Shown piece after piece: positions 36,478 through 47,900 of a DNA stretch of 64,000 bases (within the stretch, counting starts at the first letter, position 1; every line of letters begins with the position of its first letter). Both the position numbers and the translations under genes were made by a program. Below the pieces are notes generated by a model. It searched no databases. It had not been told where the DNA came from and saw nothing but the letters and a program-made list of their open reading frames with translations. The stretch lies in the NCBI GenBank assembly GCA_964030475.1, contig CAXIPT010000005.1, forward strand, positions 248,001 through 312,000, written 5' to 3'. The DNA is from Tethya wilhelma. Its lineage: Eukaryota > Porifera > Demospongiae > Tethyida > Tethyidae.

Positions 36478-37342
36478 CAGACATTGAAATCAAGACTTTA
36501 AATGATACATTGCATGCATGACACTTTATTCAAAATGTTTCAACCTACATTTTGAGCAGTTCACACAACTTCGGTGTCATAAAAATAGGTTGTTCATACT
36601 CTGGTTTTTTAAAATCCTCTTCAGTAGCATCATCAGGGTGTTTCAATCGATGTAAAGTAATCTTCATTAAAGCTTTTGCTCCATCATTACTAATAGGATC
36701 TAAGCAGGCAATGAACAAATCTGTCTTCCATTCAGGTACACCTGGTAAATTTCTTGTGCCATTTGCACTTACAGCAATTGAAATTTTGTAGTTTAATATG
36801 CCATTTTTAGACAAAGACTTTTTGAAGTATTTTTCTATATCTTTTCTCCTTTTAATAAATTCATCCTCAGTTTCTCCAGTCAGACTAGAATATATGTCAG
36901 CAAATGTAAGTACCACCAAGGAATGTGTCCAAATAGTTTTGCCAAAATGTTCAGTCACAAGTTTGATAGCCTCATCATCATCATCATGCCAGCGTGTATT
37001 GGTCATACTATGACAGAAAATGACCAGATCAGGATCACCACATAATGCTTTGATATTCTGGATGTATTTATCATCTTGTCCTGTCGAATCTTTTAGCCCA
37101 GGTGTATCACATACAGTTACATCAACACCATTAATCGTCTCCTGATACACTGAAGTTGTAGAAGTTTGGGGATTGATTCCATGTCCCACTTTAGCTACTT
37201 CACGTCCAAGTATGTTGTTTATCAAAGTAGATTTACCGCTCCCAGTTCGGCCAACTACCAATATATTTAACCTGAGAGATTCTTCTGCTCCAGTAGAAAT
37301 ACACAAGCAAAGAGAGAATAAGTATAATGTCAGCCAAGTCAT
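36217..37342 (-). CDS. GIMAP/AIG1-like GTPase 1 with optional glycine-zipper exon
   Basis: Exon 1 runs from ATG at 37342. Motifs are G1 GRTGSGKST, G3 DTPG, a divergent G4 LTFADIY, and NGTRNLPG near G5, typical of the AIG1/GIMAP/TOC family. An N-terminal hydrophobic stretch (MTWLTLYLFSLCLCISTG) looks like a signal peptide, unusual for a GTPase. Exon 1 reads to a stop at 36545-36547 (265 aa). However, the stop codon lies inside a good donor (AAAAT|GTAGGT). Splicing from 36549 to the acceptor at 36421 keeps the frame and adds a 67-aa tail. That tail is rich in Gly (GAKIGGKLIGGMFGGPIGWV) and hydrophobic, giving a probable membrane anchor in a 332-aa form. An AATAAA 15 nt past the stop, inside the intron, would serve the short form. 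Vertebrate GIMAPs act in lymphocyte survival and defence; the role here is unknown. Confidence 0.8.
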
Positions 37343-37736
37343 TATCAATGATTTATGGTTCAAGTGTGTAGCCTCATTCCTTCATTTCGAAGAAAATATT
37401 CATGAAGGAGGAGCCTGGGAACGAGGCTAGTCATTGTGCACAGCAGATCTAGAGAGTTAATTATTTTCCATTTTTCAATTGTCAATTAAATTAATTGTGT
37501 GGCCATACTTATTATGTACTTTATTATACAAAAAGAGCATTAACTGTAGATCAACGAAACACATTTTACAGATTATGCTTAAATAACACCTTTGTATTTT
37601 TAAATTTTAGTGTCAAATGAATAATAGAGAAGATCTATGTTTCCATATCAATCATACCAACACTGTACTAACTATACTGACAATAATTATTATTATTATT
37701 ATTATATAATCAGTACAGATATTGTCAGAGTCTTCA

Positions 37737-39167
37737 TTATAGTTTACTATTAGGTATTAATTTTGCTTTTATTGTATATTCTCCCTCTTTGAATGGATCC
37801 CGAGTATCACCACAATACAACTTGACAATCAGCACTACATCACCATTTTCACAGATCTGCTTTATAATTACCTCAGCTCTGGTTGTTTGTTTGGTTGTTT
37901 GTTGCTTCTGCAATATAATAAATAAAATTGTATACCAATCAAATTTATAGCTATATACACATTTACTAACTCAACGTAGTATGTGACAGTGTCTGCATAG
38001 CCTATAGTAGTACTCCATTTATATTATCATAATTTTAACTTGCATACATTTTCTTCCTCAGAATCACCATCCCCTTGAGGCACACGTGTTTCACAATCAC
38101 TCTCAACCTTTTTACTTTCTTTTTCTAGTACTGCTGTATTCGTATGAGGAGCCTAGGAATCATAATTATCATTGCAGAATGAGCTCACATAAGTTTTATT
38201 CATGATTAATTATTATTTATTATTACCTTTTTTCCTCCAACAAAAACACCAATAATAACTATTGCAGTAATGATGATGATCACAAAAATAACTGCAATTG
38301 CAATTCCAACCGCTTCTTCTGTATCAAGCCCAGATGTTGGTGGGTTACAAGCTACTATCATCTCAGGAGCCTCGGTCACATTTCTTCTCACAACTGGAAC
38401 AGAGATGCTACTCCTAGTCATTCCATCCTCCTCCAAGGTGTAGGCTTCAATGGAGAAATAGTTATCCACAGGGAGGTGAGTAGTGATACACATGCAAGCT
38501 TGAGGGCCATCATCACACAGCATTGAATTCTCCCTTGAGTCTTTGGTAAAGTTGAACTGTAACTTTTTAGTGTTTACTTGACCATCATTGGTTGTAGTAT
38601 TGAATTCAAAGCTGAACAAGCACCTGATGCCCATTTTAGACCCATTGGCAAAGCCGCAACTCAACAAAAAATTTGTACCTTCTTGCACGAAGTATACAGA
38701 TGGTTGCTGGATGGCTGTTGTATCTGTATTCATGTACAATACATTATGTTCCAAACCATAAAATTATAGTGATACTTACATGCTGTGAATGTTCCAGTAG
38801 ATCGACACGTGACATTACTACAAGCAGACATGTTGTAGTTGATGACTTGATCCACTGACAGTCCTGGGATGTCTCTTTCATTGATGGTAGCACAAATGGA
38901 GTCATCATCATCATTGGCACAAGCATCAACTGTAGGAAATAGTGTTATTTCGGTGCCATTCTCCAATGACAAAATGTAGTTTTGAATAGGATAGTTATCT
39001 TCACTACAGGCTGTAGCTTGCTGTGTGCAGATTCAAGCAAAAAATCTTATCAAATCATTGGTAACAGTCATGGTCACTTACAGGAAATGTGATGTTAATT
39101 GAGATAGGGTCTGTTACATCTACTTGTGCTGTAATAGTGTCAGAAGTAATATTAGAAACATCTGGAG
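37737..39167 (-). CDS. Receptor D, 3' part: FN3, Cys module, TM, long tail
   Basis: Exons fit at 39167-39082, 39020-38780, 38723-38227, 38152-38048 and 37907-37737, in one frame. They encode the second FN3 (APDVSNITSDTITAQVDV, then QATACSEDNYPIQNYILS), the membrane-proximal module in a variant form (LSCGFANGSKMGIRC), a TM segment (VGIAIAVIFVIIIITAIVII) and a tail of about 95 residues ending VIIKQICENGDVVLIVKLYC, then GDTRDPFKEGEYTIKA and LIPNSKL. The exon and phase pattern matches receptors F and G. Signal peptide, Ig and first FN3 exons are missing. The leftmost coding exon ends about 40 bases from the start of duplication unit 2 (39207), so the front of the gene was probably lost or displaced by that event. 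Confidence 0.65.
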
Positions 39168-39206
39168 CTGAAATTAAAAAGAAAATATTGGCAACACAAA
39201 GATGGT

Positions 39207-39932
39207 GGTCTCTACTGCTACACTGTCACTGCCAGCAATGGAGGACAGACAGTAGAACTCCAAGATGAATTTAGATCAGGTGAAGCACCGGCCACTGGCA
39301 AGAATTCTGTAATTGATCTCAGCACCTTAATTGTTTCGTGTAGCTTGTCCAAGAGTCAGTGGTCCAAGCAGTGGGAGAGTTACATTCACTGATAGTTCTC
39401 TTTCTCCTGGGACTATTGCCACTTACAGCTGTGATTCAGGGTATGAGTTATCGGGTGACAACACTCGTTTATGTCAGACCAATGGGCTCTGGAGTGGAGA
39501 GACACCAGTTTGTAGAGGTATTAATTCAAACGTGGGCTATTATTTTTTTTTTCCAGACTACACTACACTACTGAGGGTGGGGCTGCCTTTTTGCTTATCA
39601 TTGCATGCTCCTTTGAATTTGTTAGGGTTTTTTTCTATATGTGATCGAGTCATTGCTATCCTTTTCTCATCCCCTTCCCTTCAGTTCGTACAGATACTGC
39701 TGTTGGTATCACCTTTATCTTGACGTTCCTCTTCTCTCTGGCTCTGGGGGTCATCATTGGGGTCATCTCTGTCCTCCTCTGTATCAAGTTGAGAAGAGTC
39801 CAACCTCCCAAGAGTGACATTGAGTTACAAGACCCTCCCCAACCATCAGGTGGGGCCATATATGAAGAGCCTGAAGTTATGAAGAAGGAACCTGAAGATA
39901 TTGAGACCACTGGAAAGGATTCATTGCAATAA
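39207..39932 (+). pseudogene. Receptor C copy lacking 5' exons (sushi, TM, tail intact)
   Basis: It contains the end of the Cys-module exon (to 39279), a complete sushi exon (39344-39517) and the TM/tail exon (39685-39932), all open with good splice sites. Upstream extracellular exons are absent because the duplication began inside an exon. It could be a relic, or an alternative 3' end for receptor C transcripts that skip from 34116 or 34723. One change matters: the tail reads AIYEEPEV where receptor C has GIDEEPEV, creating a YxxP site in an otherwise tyrosine-free tail. Confidence 0.6.
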
Positions 39933-40265
39933 AATGGCTTCCAGTTCATTTGTATTCACAGCTCTATTTAATATAAAGTTGTAAGTCATTAAAAAAAATG
40001 AGTTATCGTGTTATATGTGATGATCCTTAGTTACCAAACTTCAATTTCGAGCTTGATGCTGGTCCTGGCTTTTAGCACTAGACTGCAAATGTACGAGTCA
40101 CGTGCTGTGTATTTACATACATTAATTGCTGGTTTGTATGACACTTGACCACCACCATCATCACTCATGCTTAACACTGTCGTTGACTCTGGCAGGGTTT
40201 GTGTTTTTTTTACACGACCAATCACATGTAAGTAAATTTTCTCTTTTTTTTCCCCTTTATTGTTA

Positions 40266-40483
40266 TACAGTAGAACCTCCAATAGTCACAGGACGTCTGA
40301 GATAAAGACACTGTATTTTAAACCTCTCAACAAAGGACAATTCTTAGTTCCCAAAAATTTCAATTCCTTACTGTAGCAATATACAAACAGAACCTCCGAG
40401 AAGAGGACAACCTCTCTACAAAGGACAAACAAGCTGAATTTATACTGTCTCCAAAGTGTCCTCTGTTCGGAGGTTTCACTGTA
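40266..40483. mobile_element. Tc1/pogo-like MITE, copy 2
   Basis: This is the counterpart of 35709-35932 within duplication unit 2; ends are ACAGTAGAACCTCC and GTTCGGAGGTTTCACTGTA. Confidence 0.65.
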
Positions 40484-40787
40484 ATTTCCATAGTATAATC
40501 CGTTGCATTTTAGAGTTAATTTTGCATGAATGTATCATGTTACATCAATAAATCAATTAAGGTATACTATACATAACAAGATCAAAGAAATTAACCTAAG
40601 TTGTAACGGTTACTATGACGTTATAACTTAATTATATATATACCAACCACTGTTGTAAAATGCAGGTATATATACATGTGTGTTAATTAGGTTTAGCATA
40701 GTCAGCACATGAATGTTGTTGAAACAAAGTGTTTCTTTCATACCTAAGTGATCTACATGTGTGTGAAACCATTTAAAGTTTGGTTTG

Positions 40788-41003
40788 CTACAAGTCTGTT
40801 TTACTTGCTTTGGATGGCCCTTCGCTATCTTTGGGGCAAGTCATTTGGGATATGATATATTCTAATGAATATCCCAGGCCAAATCCTAACAGTGAACCAA
40901 CGACCCATCCAATAGGGCCTCCAAGCATTCCACCAATAAGTTTTCCTCCAATTTTAGCTCCAATGAATATTCCAGTCCATCTTCCTGGATTCCTGTATGA
41001 GTT

Positions 41004-41047
<44 letters not shown>

Positions 41048-41925
41048 GCACACACAGACATTGAAATCAAGACATTAAATTAATGATACAATGCATGCAT
41101 GACACTTTATTCGTCAACCTACATTTTGAGCAGTTCACACAACTTCGGTGTCATAAAAATCGGTTGTTCATACTCTGGTTTTTTAAAATCCTCTTCAGTA
41201 GCATCATCAGGGTGTTTCAATCGATGAAAAATAATCTTCATTAAAGCTTTTGCTCCATCATTACTAATAGGATCTAAGCAGGCAATGAACAAATCTGTCT
41301 TCCAGTCAGGTACACCCGGTAAATTTCTTGTACCATTTGCACATACAGCAATTGAAATTTTGTACCTTAATACGCCATTTTTAGACAAAGACTTTTTGAA
41401 GCGATTTGCTAAATCTTTTCTCCTTTCAATAAATTCATCTCCAGTTCGTCCAGTACTATATACATCAGCAAATGTAAGTACCAGCAAGAAATGTCTCCAA
41501 ATGCTTGTGCCGAAGTGTTTAGTCAATAATTTAATAATCTCATCATCATCACTATGCCAACGTCTATTTTCCATACTGTGACAGAATATGACCAGATCAG
41601 GATCTGCACATGATGCTTTGATTTTCTTGATGTGTTCCTCATCTTTGTCTGTTGCATCTCTCAGTCCAGGTGTGTCACATACTGTTACATCAACACCATT
41701 GATCGTCTCTTGGTACACTGAAGCTACTAAAGTTTGGGGGTCGATTCCATGTCCCACTTTAGCTACTTCACGTCCAAGTATGTTGTTTATCAAGGTAGAT
41801 TTACCACTCCCAGGTCGGCCAAGTACCAATATATTTAATCTGAGAGATTCTTCAAGTTCTCTAAGTCTTCCAGTAGAAGTACACAAGCAAAGTGAGAACA
41901 AGTACAGTGATGTCAGCCAAATCAT
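40788..41925 (-). CDS. GIMAP/AIG1-like GTPase 2 with optional glycine-zipper exon
   Basis: Exon 1 is 41925-41123 and exon 2 is 40992-40788 (stop). As in GTPase 1, the donor AAAAT|GTAGGT contains the stop codon of the unspliced form (268 aa) and splicing gives about 335 aa. G1 is GRPGSGKST, G3 is DTPG, and the G4 region is LTFADVY. The N-terminus again resembles a signal peptide (LYLFSLCLCTSTG) and has an extra RLREL insert before EESLRLN. The optional tail is almost identical to copy 1. Between the copies the GTPase domain has changed more than the tail exon, so the anchor may be under stronger constraint or more recently homogenised. An AATAAA follows the internal stop here too. Confidence 0.8.
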
Positions 41926-42123
41926 TATGTATCGTGGTATCAGAGACCGTCTCTAGCTCTGGTCTCTGGCTCTTCAAGTCGTGTAGGCGTGAACTAGCCC
42001 CACCCTTTTGTAGTCACGTGATTTGGTGTCGGACGTGACTTGAGCATGCGCAGTAGAGTATTGGGCTTTTAGTTTTGTTGACTGTGCACATTGTCGTTTT
42101 GCGAAGAATCAAGAGTTTTGAAC
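41926..42123. promoter_or_regulatory. Compact divergent intergenic region
   Basis: Only about 200 bases separate the start codon of GTPase 2 (minus) from the start of receptor E (plus). It contains GTCACGTGA and a GC-richer patch (TGAGCATGCGCAG; GCATGCGC also recurs before F and G). It is a candidate shared bidirectional promoter; inferred from layout alone. Confidence 0.35.
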
Positions 42124-43792
42124 ATGGGTGAACTGGAAGAAAAAGTCAAGCCACCTTTCTTGTACTATTTCTACAAGCTACCCTTCTCCTCAGTATTGCA
42201 GCTGGAGAGGCAATCACCGTAGTGAGACCAGACCATCAGGATGTGTATGCTCCTCTCAACTCAGATTGGAGGTTCCATTGTACAGGATTCAATACCGTTT
42301 GGATTATTGAGACTGCTGATACGCCTATAGTTACTCTGTTTCATGAGCCTCGCCTTCAATCAAGAGGTATCTCCAAGACAAGGCATGATGAACTTTCTGT
42401 ACTAACAGCAAGAGCTTCAATGGAAAACAATGGAATAACTGTAACATGCCAAAGAAAAACTAACAGCACGACAATTGTCTACACTGCAACCCTGTTTGTG
42501 TATGGTATGTGTGATGGTGGTTAAGCTTAAGTCAGTGTCCTGCATAATTTATAGTCTCTCAAAAATGGACATATTAATTTTGTTTTCTTTGCAGGTCCCC
42601 CTAGTATGCCTCCAGAGAATGTGAGTATATCTATTGTTGGTGAAAAGTCTGTTAATGTCTCATGGATTGGAGTACAAGAGTATCCTCAAGTTGGTGTGAA
42701 TTTTACGCTAACAGTGGAAAATTTGAACTTAACAATTTTAAATAAGCAAACAATGAACATTGACGACAGCTATTCTGTTGTGTACAATGCTCCAAATGAT
42801 GCTGGTGTTTGTGACCTATTCAAGTTCTTTCTAACTGCAAGCAACAATGCTGGCACCAGTGAGCCAAGTGAGGAGGTCCTAAGGATGATACCATCTTTGC
42901 CAAACATCAAGCCAGTTGATGACACACTCATGCATGAGATCAGTAAGACTGATAACAAGCAATCAGTGACAATTGCTTTCGATGTGAGTTTAGAAGTCGT
43001 AAAAAAATTACATATACATTTACTTTTAATTTTCTTATGCTTACATGGGTATTGTTTCTTCTCACACAGGCTCCAAGTACATGCGAGCAGTATCCAGTCA
43101 CTCAATATGAGGTGCTTGCAAGTCCAAATGATTCTCCACCCACATTGATAGCAATTAGCAATGCTACAAATTTCCCTGACAATAGGATAGAATTCATACT
43201 TTCAGACACTGTCCAAGAGAATACTCACTATACGTATCATAATCTTAGTTGAAAATGAAGTGGGGAATGTGTCTTCACTCTCCCAAGATTGCTGTAAGTT
43301 AAGATATATTTCTTTTGGAACATAAATCTTGCAACATTGATTATTTTGCTATTCATAATATGTACATGCACTGTACATCTTAAATGGTTGTTGAGGTTGA
43401 TAATGATAAACACACTGTATCTCTCTGAATTACAGATACTACTGACATTGAAGCAGTTAATGCTACCGAAGAAGAGGATGATACTGTTGTTGAGTGTGTC
43501 TTCATAAGTGGGTCGGATGCTCGAGGCTGAAAAGTAGTGTTTGTTAGTGACTCCAAGAACAGGACTGAGATGATCTACAGGAACAGTACAAACAGTACTG
43601 TAGCTGCAATGACCTTGGATATGGAAGGAGACAATGCTTATTATTATGCAGTGTATGGATTTGATATTGAATTTGACAACACCATCAGCAGTTTGGCAGT
43701 ACCAGGAGAATTTATCTTCTCCATGAACTGTCCTTCTTCTTCTAACCCTCCTCCTGAAGACCCACTCCAACCTTCTCCAAGTGAGTGAGTGC

Positions 43793-43837
<45 letters not shown>

Positions 43838-44620
43838 ATTTACTGTCATGATGCTAGCTTGTATTTAACTGTGTGTTACATAAAATTAATATTTATTACA
43901 GTCATATAAACATATCTGAATTGTTTCCCAAATCGTTCAGTTCACTGAAAGCCTCATAATAATAATTATTATAATAATTATAATATTGAGTAGTATACAC
44001 AAGAGTATATGAGTTGTCACACTAGAGGCTATTTGAGGCTGTGCACTTGCTTTCTCATACACTCACTTTGTTCAGATCAAGAAAATCAAGCAGTAACACT
44101 CGTACTCACCACTGTTATTCCAGTAGGTGTTGCCATAGCAATCGTCATAGGTGCTGTCATCCTGCTGGCATGTTTCCTAAAGTACCTCAAAAGACACAGA
44201 GAAAGCCTAGGGAGAAATGATTATGAATGTTCAACTCCACCAGCATTTGGCAGAGGGTCTATCGTTGAAGATACTAATATTCCATTAAGTGATGATGATG
44301 GTATCGAGCTAGACAAAAACGTATGCTACATCACAACTATTTCCAGGAAGAGACGAAACAATAGTGGTGGGAAAGAGATTGCCATGACGATCAACATAAT
44401 ATTATATATGAGGACATGATTCCTTCAAGTCAGCCAAGTAGATCCCAATCCCCAGGATATGAGAACCTGGATCCTATCCGTGGACTCCATGTTATAAATA
44501 TTGCATGCACCAGACCCAAATTCGCACTTGAAAATTATAATTGAAGAGTCAAACCTGGCCAGTGATGAGAAAATCTGTACCAATAAAGAGACCATGGGGA
44601 TTCCTACACCGTCCCTTTAA
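42124..44620 (+). pseudogene. Receptor E: broken Ig-FN3-FN3-module-TM receptor
   Basis: Exon blocks match receptor F closely: 42124-42504 (signal/Ig), 42595-42983 (FN3), 43070-43293 (FN3), 43436-43780 (Cys module) and 44076-44620 (TM and tail, homologous to orphan exon J). There are at least four lesions. The ATG at 42124 is out of frame with the Ig domain because of a net 4-base change in the signal peptide. One extra base near 43240 shifts the second FN3 (CATAATCTTAG versus CGTATCTTAG in F). The module cysteine in ARGC is changed from TGT to a TGA stop near 43528. The tail shifts frame near 44380. Splice sites remain good, so decay looks recent. Alternatively, E may be an allele that is intact in other individuals. 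Confidence 0.75.
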
Positions 44621-44913
44621 TCATGTCATACATGTCTTCAAAATGGATGATGATGATGCAATCAATGGTGATGATGATGATGATTAAGAAGGGGTGCTAA
44701 CATGAAGTACTAATAATAACTGTTACTAACTTATTATCATCAAAGGTCAGGCGCACTGACCCTTGTTGCAAATTAAACGCTAATAATAATTATTATAAAC
44801 TTGAGCATGCGCAGCAGCTAGCTAGATCAGTTAAACGCTTTTGTGGCTTTTTATTCCTGTGATTTCTTTGATCACGGTGCAAGAGTCACAAGTGATCGTT
44901 TGTCTCTGTAAAA

Positions 44914-47900
44914 ATGGATGAACAACCAAGCATTAAGAGTCAAGCCGCCTTTCTTCTACTAATTCTACATACTACTCTTCTTCTCAGCATTACAGCTGGA
45001 GAGGCAATCACCGTAATGGGACCAGATCACGAGGATGTCTATGCTCCTCTCAACTCAGAGTGGAGGTTCCATTGTACAGGACTCAATTCCTATTGGATTA
45101 TTGAGACAACTGATACGCCTAAGCTTACGTTATTTTTTCCATTATATATGTCTGACCTTCAATTAAGAGGTATCTCCAGGATAAGGCACTCTGGAAACGA
45201 TGCACCTTCTGTGCTAACTGCAAGAGCTTCAATGGAAAACAATGGAATAACTGTAAAATGCCAAACAGATATTAACAATATGACAGTGGCCTACACTGCA
45301 ACCCTGTTTGTGTATGGTATGTTAAATTTGATGTTGATTCCCAGATTGCAATTGAAATATCCTTGCATGTCAATGTGCTGCATATAATTATAATAGTCTC
45401 TCAAAGTTGGACATTAATTTTGTTTTCTTTTCAGGTCCCCCTATGCCTCCAGTGAATGTGACTATATCTACTGTTGGTGAAAAGTCAGTTAATGTCTCAT
45501 GGATTGAGTTACAAGAATATCCTCAAGTTGGTGTGAATTTTACGCTAACGGTGGAAAATTTAAACTCGACAGCTTCAAACAAGCAAACAATTGTCGTTAA
45601 AGACAGCTATTTTCTGTACAATGCTCCAAATGATGCTAGTGCTTGTGACCAATTTATGTTCTTTGTAACTGCAAGCAACGATGCTGGCACCAGTGAGCCA
45701 AGTGAGGAGGTTGTAATGATGATGCCATCTTTGCCAGACATCATGCCAGTGAATTACACACTCATGCATGAAATCATTAAGATTGGAAAAGCGATTTCAG
45801 TGAACATCGCTTTTGATGTGAGTATATAATATAAATTTATAGCTACTGTAAAAACAATCACAGTCAATTACCCTACAGCGGGAAATTTTCATTGGTTCAA
45901 AATTTCGTATAAATCGTTAAAAACGTGCCAGAAAAATTTTTCGTAGTTCTAAATTTCGTATACGCGACGCGCGCTCGTATAAAGTAAATGCGGAAGTTAA
46001 TTTTCACAGTTTTAATTTTTGTATATCCAAACAGCATACGAAATATACGAAAATTTCCACCATACGAAAATTTCCTGCAATATACGGTACATCTACTTTT
46101 AGTTTTCTAATGCTTACATGGATACTGTTTATTCTCACACAGGCTGCCAATGCATGTGAGCAGTATCCAGTCACTCAATACGAGGTGCTTGTAACTTCAA
46201 GTCCAAATGTATTGCCACCCACAACTGGCAACGCTGCAGATTTCCCTAGCAATAGGATAGAATTCAAACTTTCAGACACTGTCCAAGAGAATATTCACTA
46301 TACATATCGTATCTTAGTTAAAAATAAAGTGGGAAATGTGTCTTCCCTCTCTCAAGATTGCTGTAAGTTATTGTCATTTTGAACATGGAACTTAATTTTG
46401 CTATTGATTATGTGTACACTGTATGTCTTCAATGCTTGTTGAGGTTGATAAGCATATACTGCTGTTTCTCTTTGAACTGCAGATACTAGTGACATTCAAG
46501 CAGTCAATGCTACGGAAGAACAGAACGATACTGTTGTTGAGTGTGTCTTTATAAGTGGATCAGATGCTCGAGGCTGTAAAGTAGTGTTTGTGAGTGACTC
46601 CAAGAACAGGACTGAGATGATTTATAGAAACAGTACAAACAGCACAGTAGCCTCTATGGCTTTGAATATGGAAGGAGTCGATGCTTGTTATCATAAAGTG
46701 TATGGATTTGATATTGAATTTGACAACACCACTAGCAAGTTGCCAGTACCAGGAGAGCTCAACTTCTCCATGAACTGTCCTCCTCCTCCTAAGCCTCCTA
46801 CTCAAGGCCCAGTTCAACCTTCTTCTCCAAGTGAGTAACTGTGTGAGAGAGTGAGTGCAGTTGTGGTGTTGATTAGTGCTTGTACAAACAGATAGTCATC
46901 TTTGATGAACCACTGGAGTTTGCTCTCAGCCTCAAATTAGATTACTTGTCTCTTAGTTTTATAAGTGTCACTGTGTGTAGTACATGCTGAATGTGCATGC
47001 ATGTGTGTTATCTGTCTCTCCTTTCCTCACAGATGATGAGCCACTCCCTAGGACTACTACTTGGATTATTATTGTTGGAGTAGCAACAGGTGTTCTTGTG
47101 CTTCTAATTCTTTTGAGTTTGTTGGTTATCCTCATCTACTGTAGAAAGCACAAAAGAAAAGGTAACTATTGACTAGTAAATTTTGTAGTCTTATAGCATT
47201 AGCATTTGTGTGGCATATGTAGGAAGCTTCAATATTCATAGAGATACAGAGAAAAGCAGTGGACAAATTAAAAGGTACTCTCACAGCTATAAACCGCTAA
47301 AAATCCCCCTTACTACTGTACTCACCACCAAACCAAAATTAATTCATCCACTTTTGTCCCCCTCCACAGCAATGTCTATGTCAGGCCCATTCCAACCTCT
47401 TCCCCATCCTCCAACTCCTCTCCTCCTTACCTTGAGTCTCCTTCCTCGTCCACCTTGCCTGACTTCCATCGCCAGCACACCCAAGAGACATGTATAGACA
47501 GTTCGTCTTCTTCGAGCGAACCACAGGTACATACATGTACAGCCATAGCTGTGTGTCTGTAAAACACTCCTAAACCACATGATAAGCAAAGGACATGTGC
47601 TGAGCATCCATATCCATGTTGCTATAGCAGAGAGGTTAATGACAATAGAAGCTTTGTAAGAGCTGTGATATTGAAACCAAAGGCATGTTGTTATGATCCT
47701 GTCTAGCTTTTGTTATCAGTGCACTGGGGGTACTTGAACTTTATCTGGTGCAGTTAGGGTGTGCAGTGCATAGCATGATGTAAGCTAGTGTCTGTGGTCT
47801 GTGGTAGTTCTAATCAAGAGCCCATTAAATTTTGTTGTTGTGATTTTGTCTCCAGGGTTCAGATTCACCAGACAGCAATGGACACAGCAAGGATGGCTCC

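Larger units (their letters stand above)
34650..37342. repeat. Tandem segmental duplication, unit 1
   Basis: About 2.7 kb, from inside the Cys-module exon of receptor C through its sushi and TM exons to the start codon of the first GIMAP-like gene, is repeated at 39207-41925 in the same orientation. The copies differ by many substitutions, so both are genuine loci and not an assembly echo. Confidence 0.85.
39207..41925. repeat. Tandem segmental duplication, unit 2
   Basis: This is the second copy of the 34650-37342 block. It starts in the middle of the Cys-module exon (GGTCTCTACTGCTACACTGT) and ends at the start codon of the second GTPase; beyond that the flanks differ. Confidence 0.85.
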
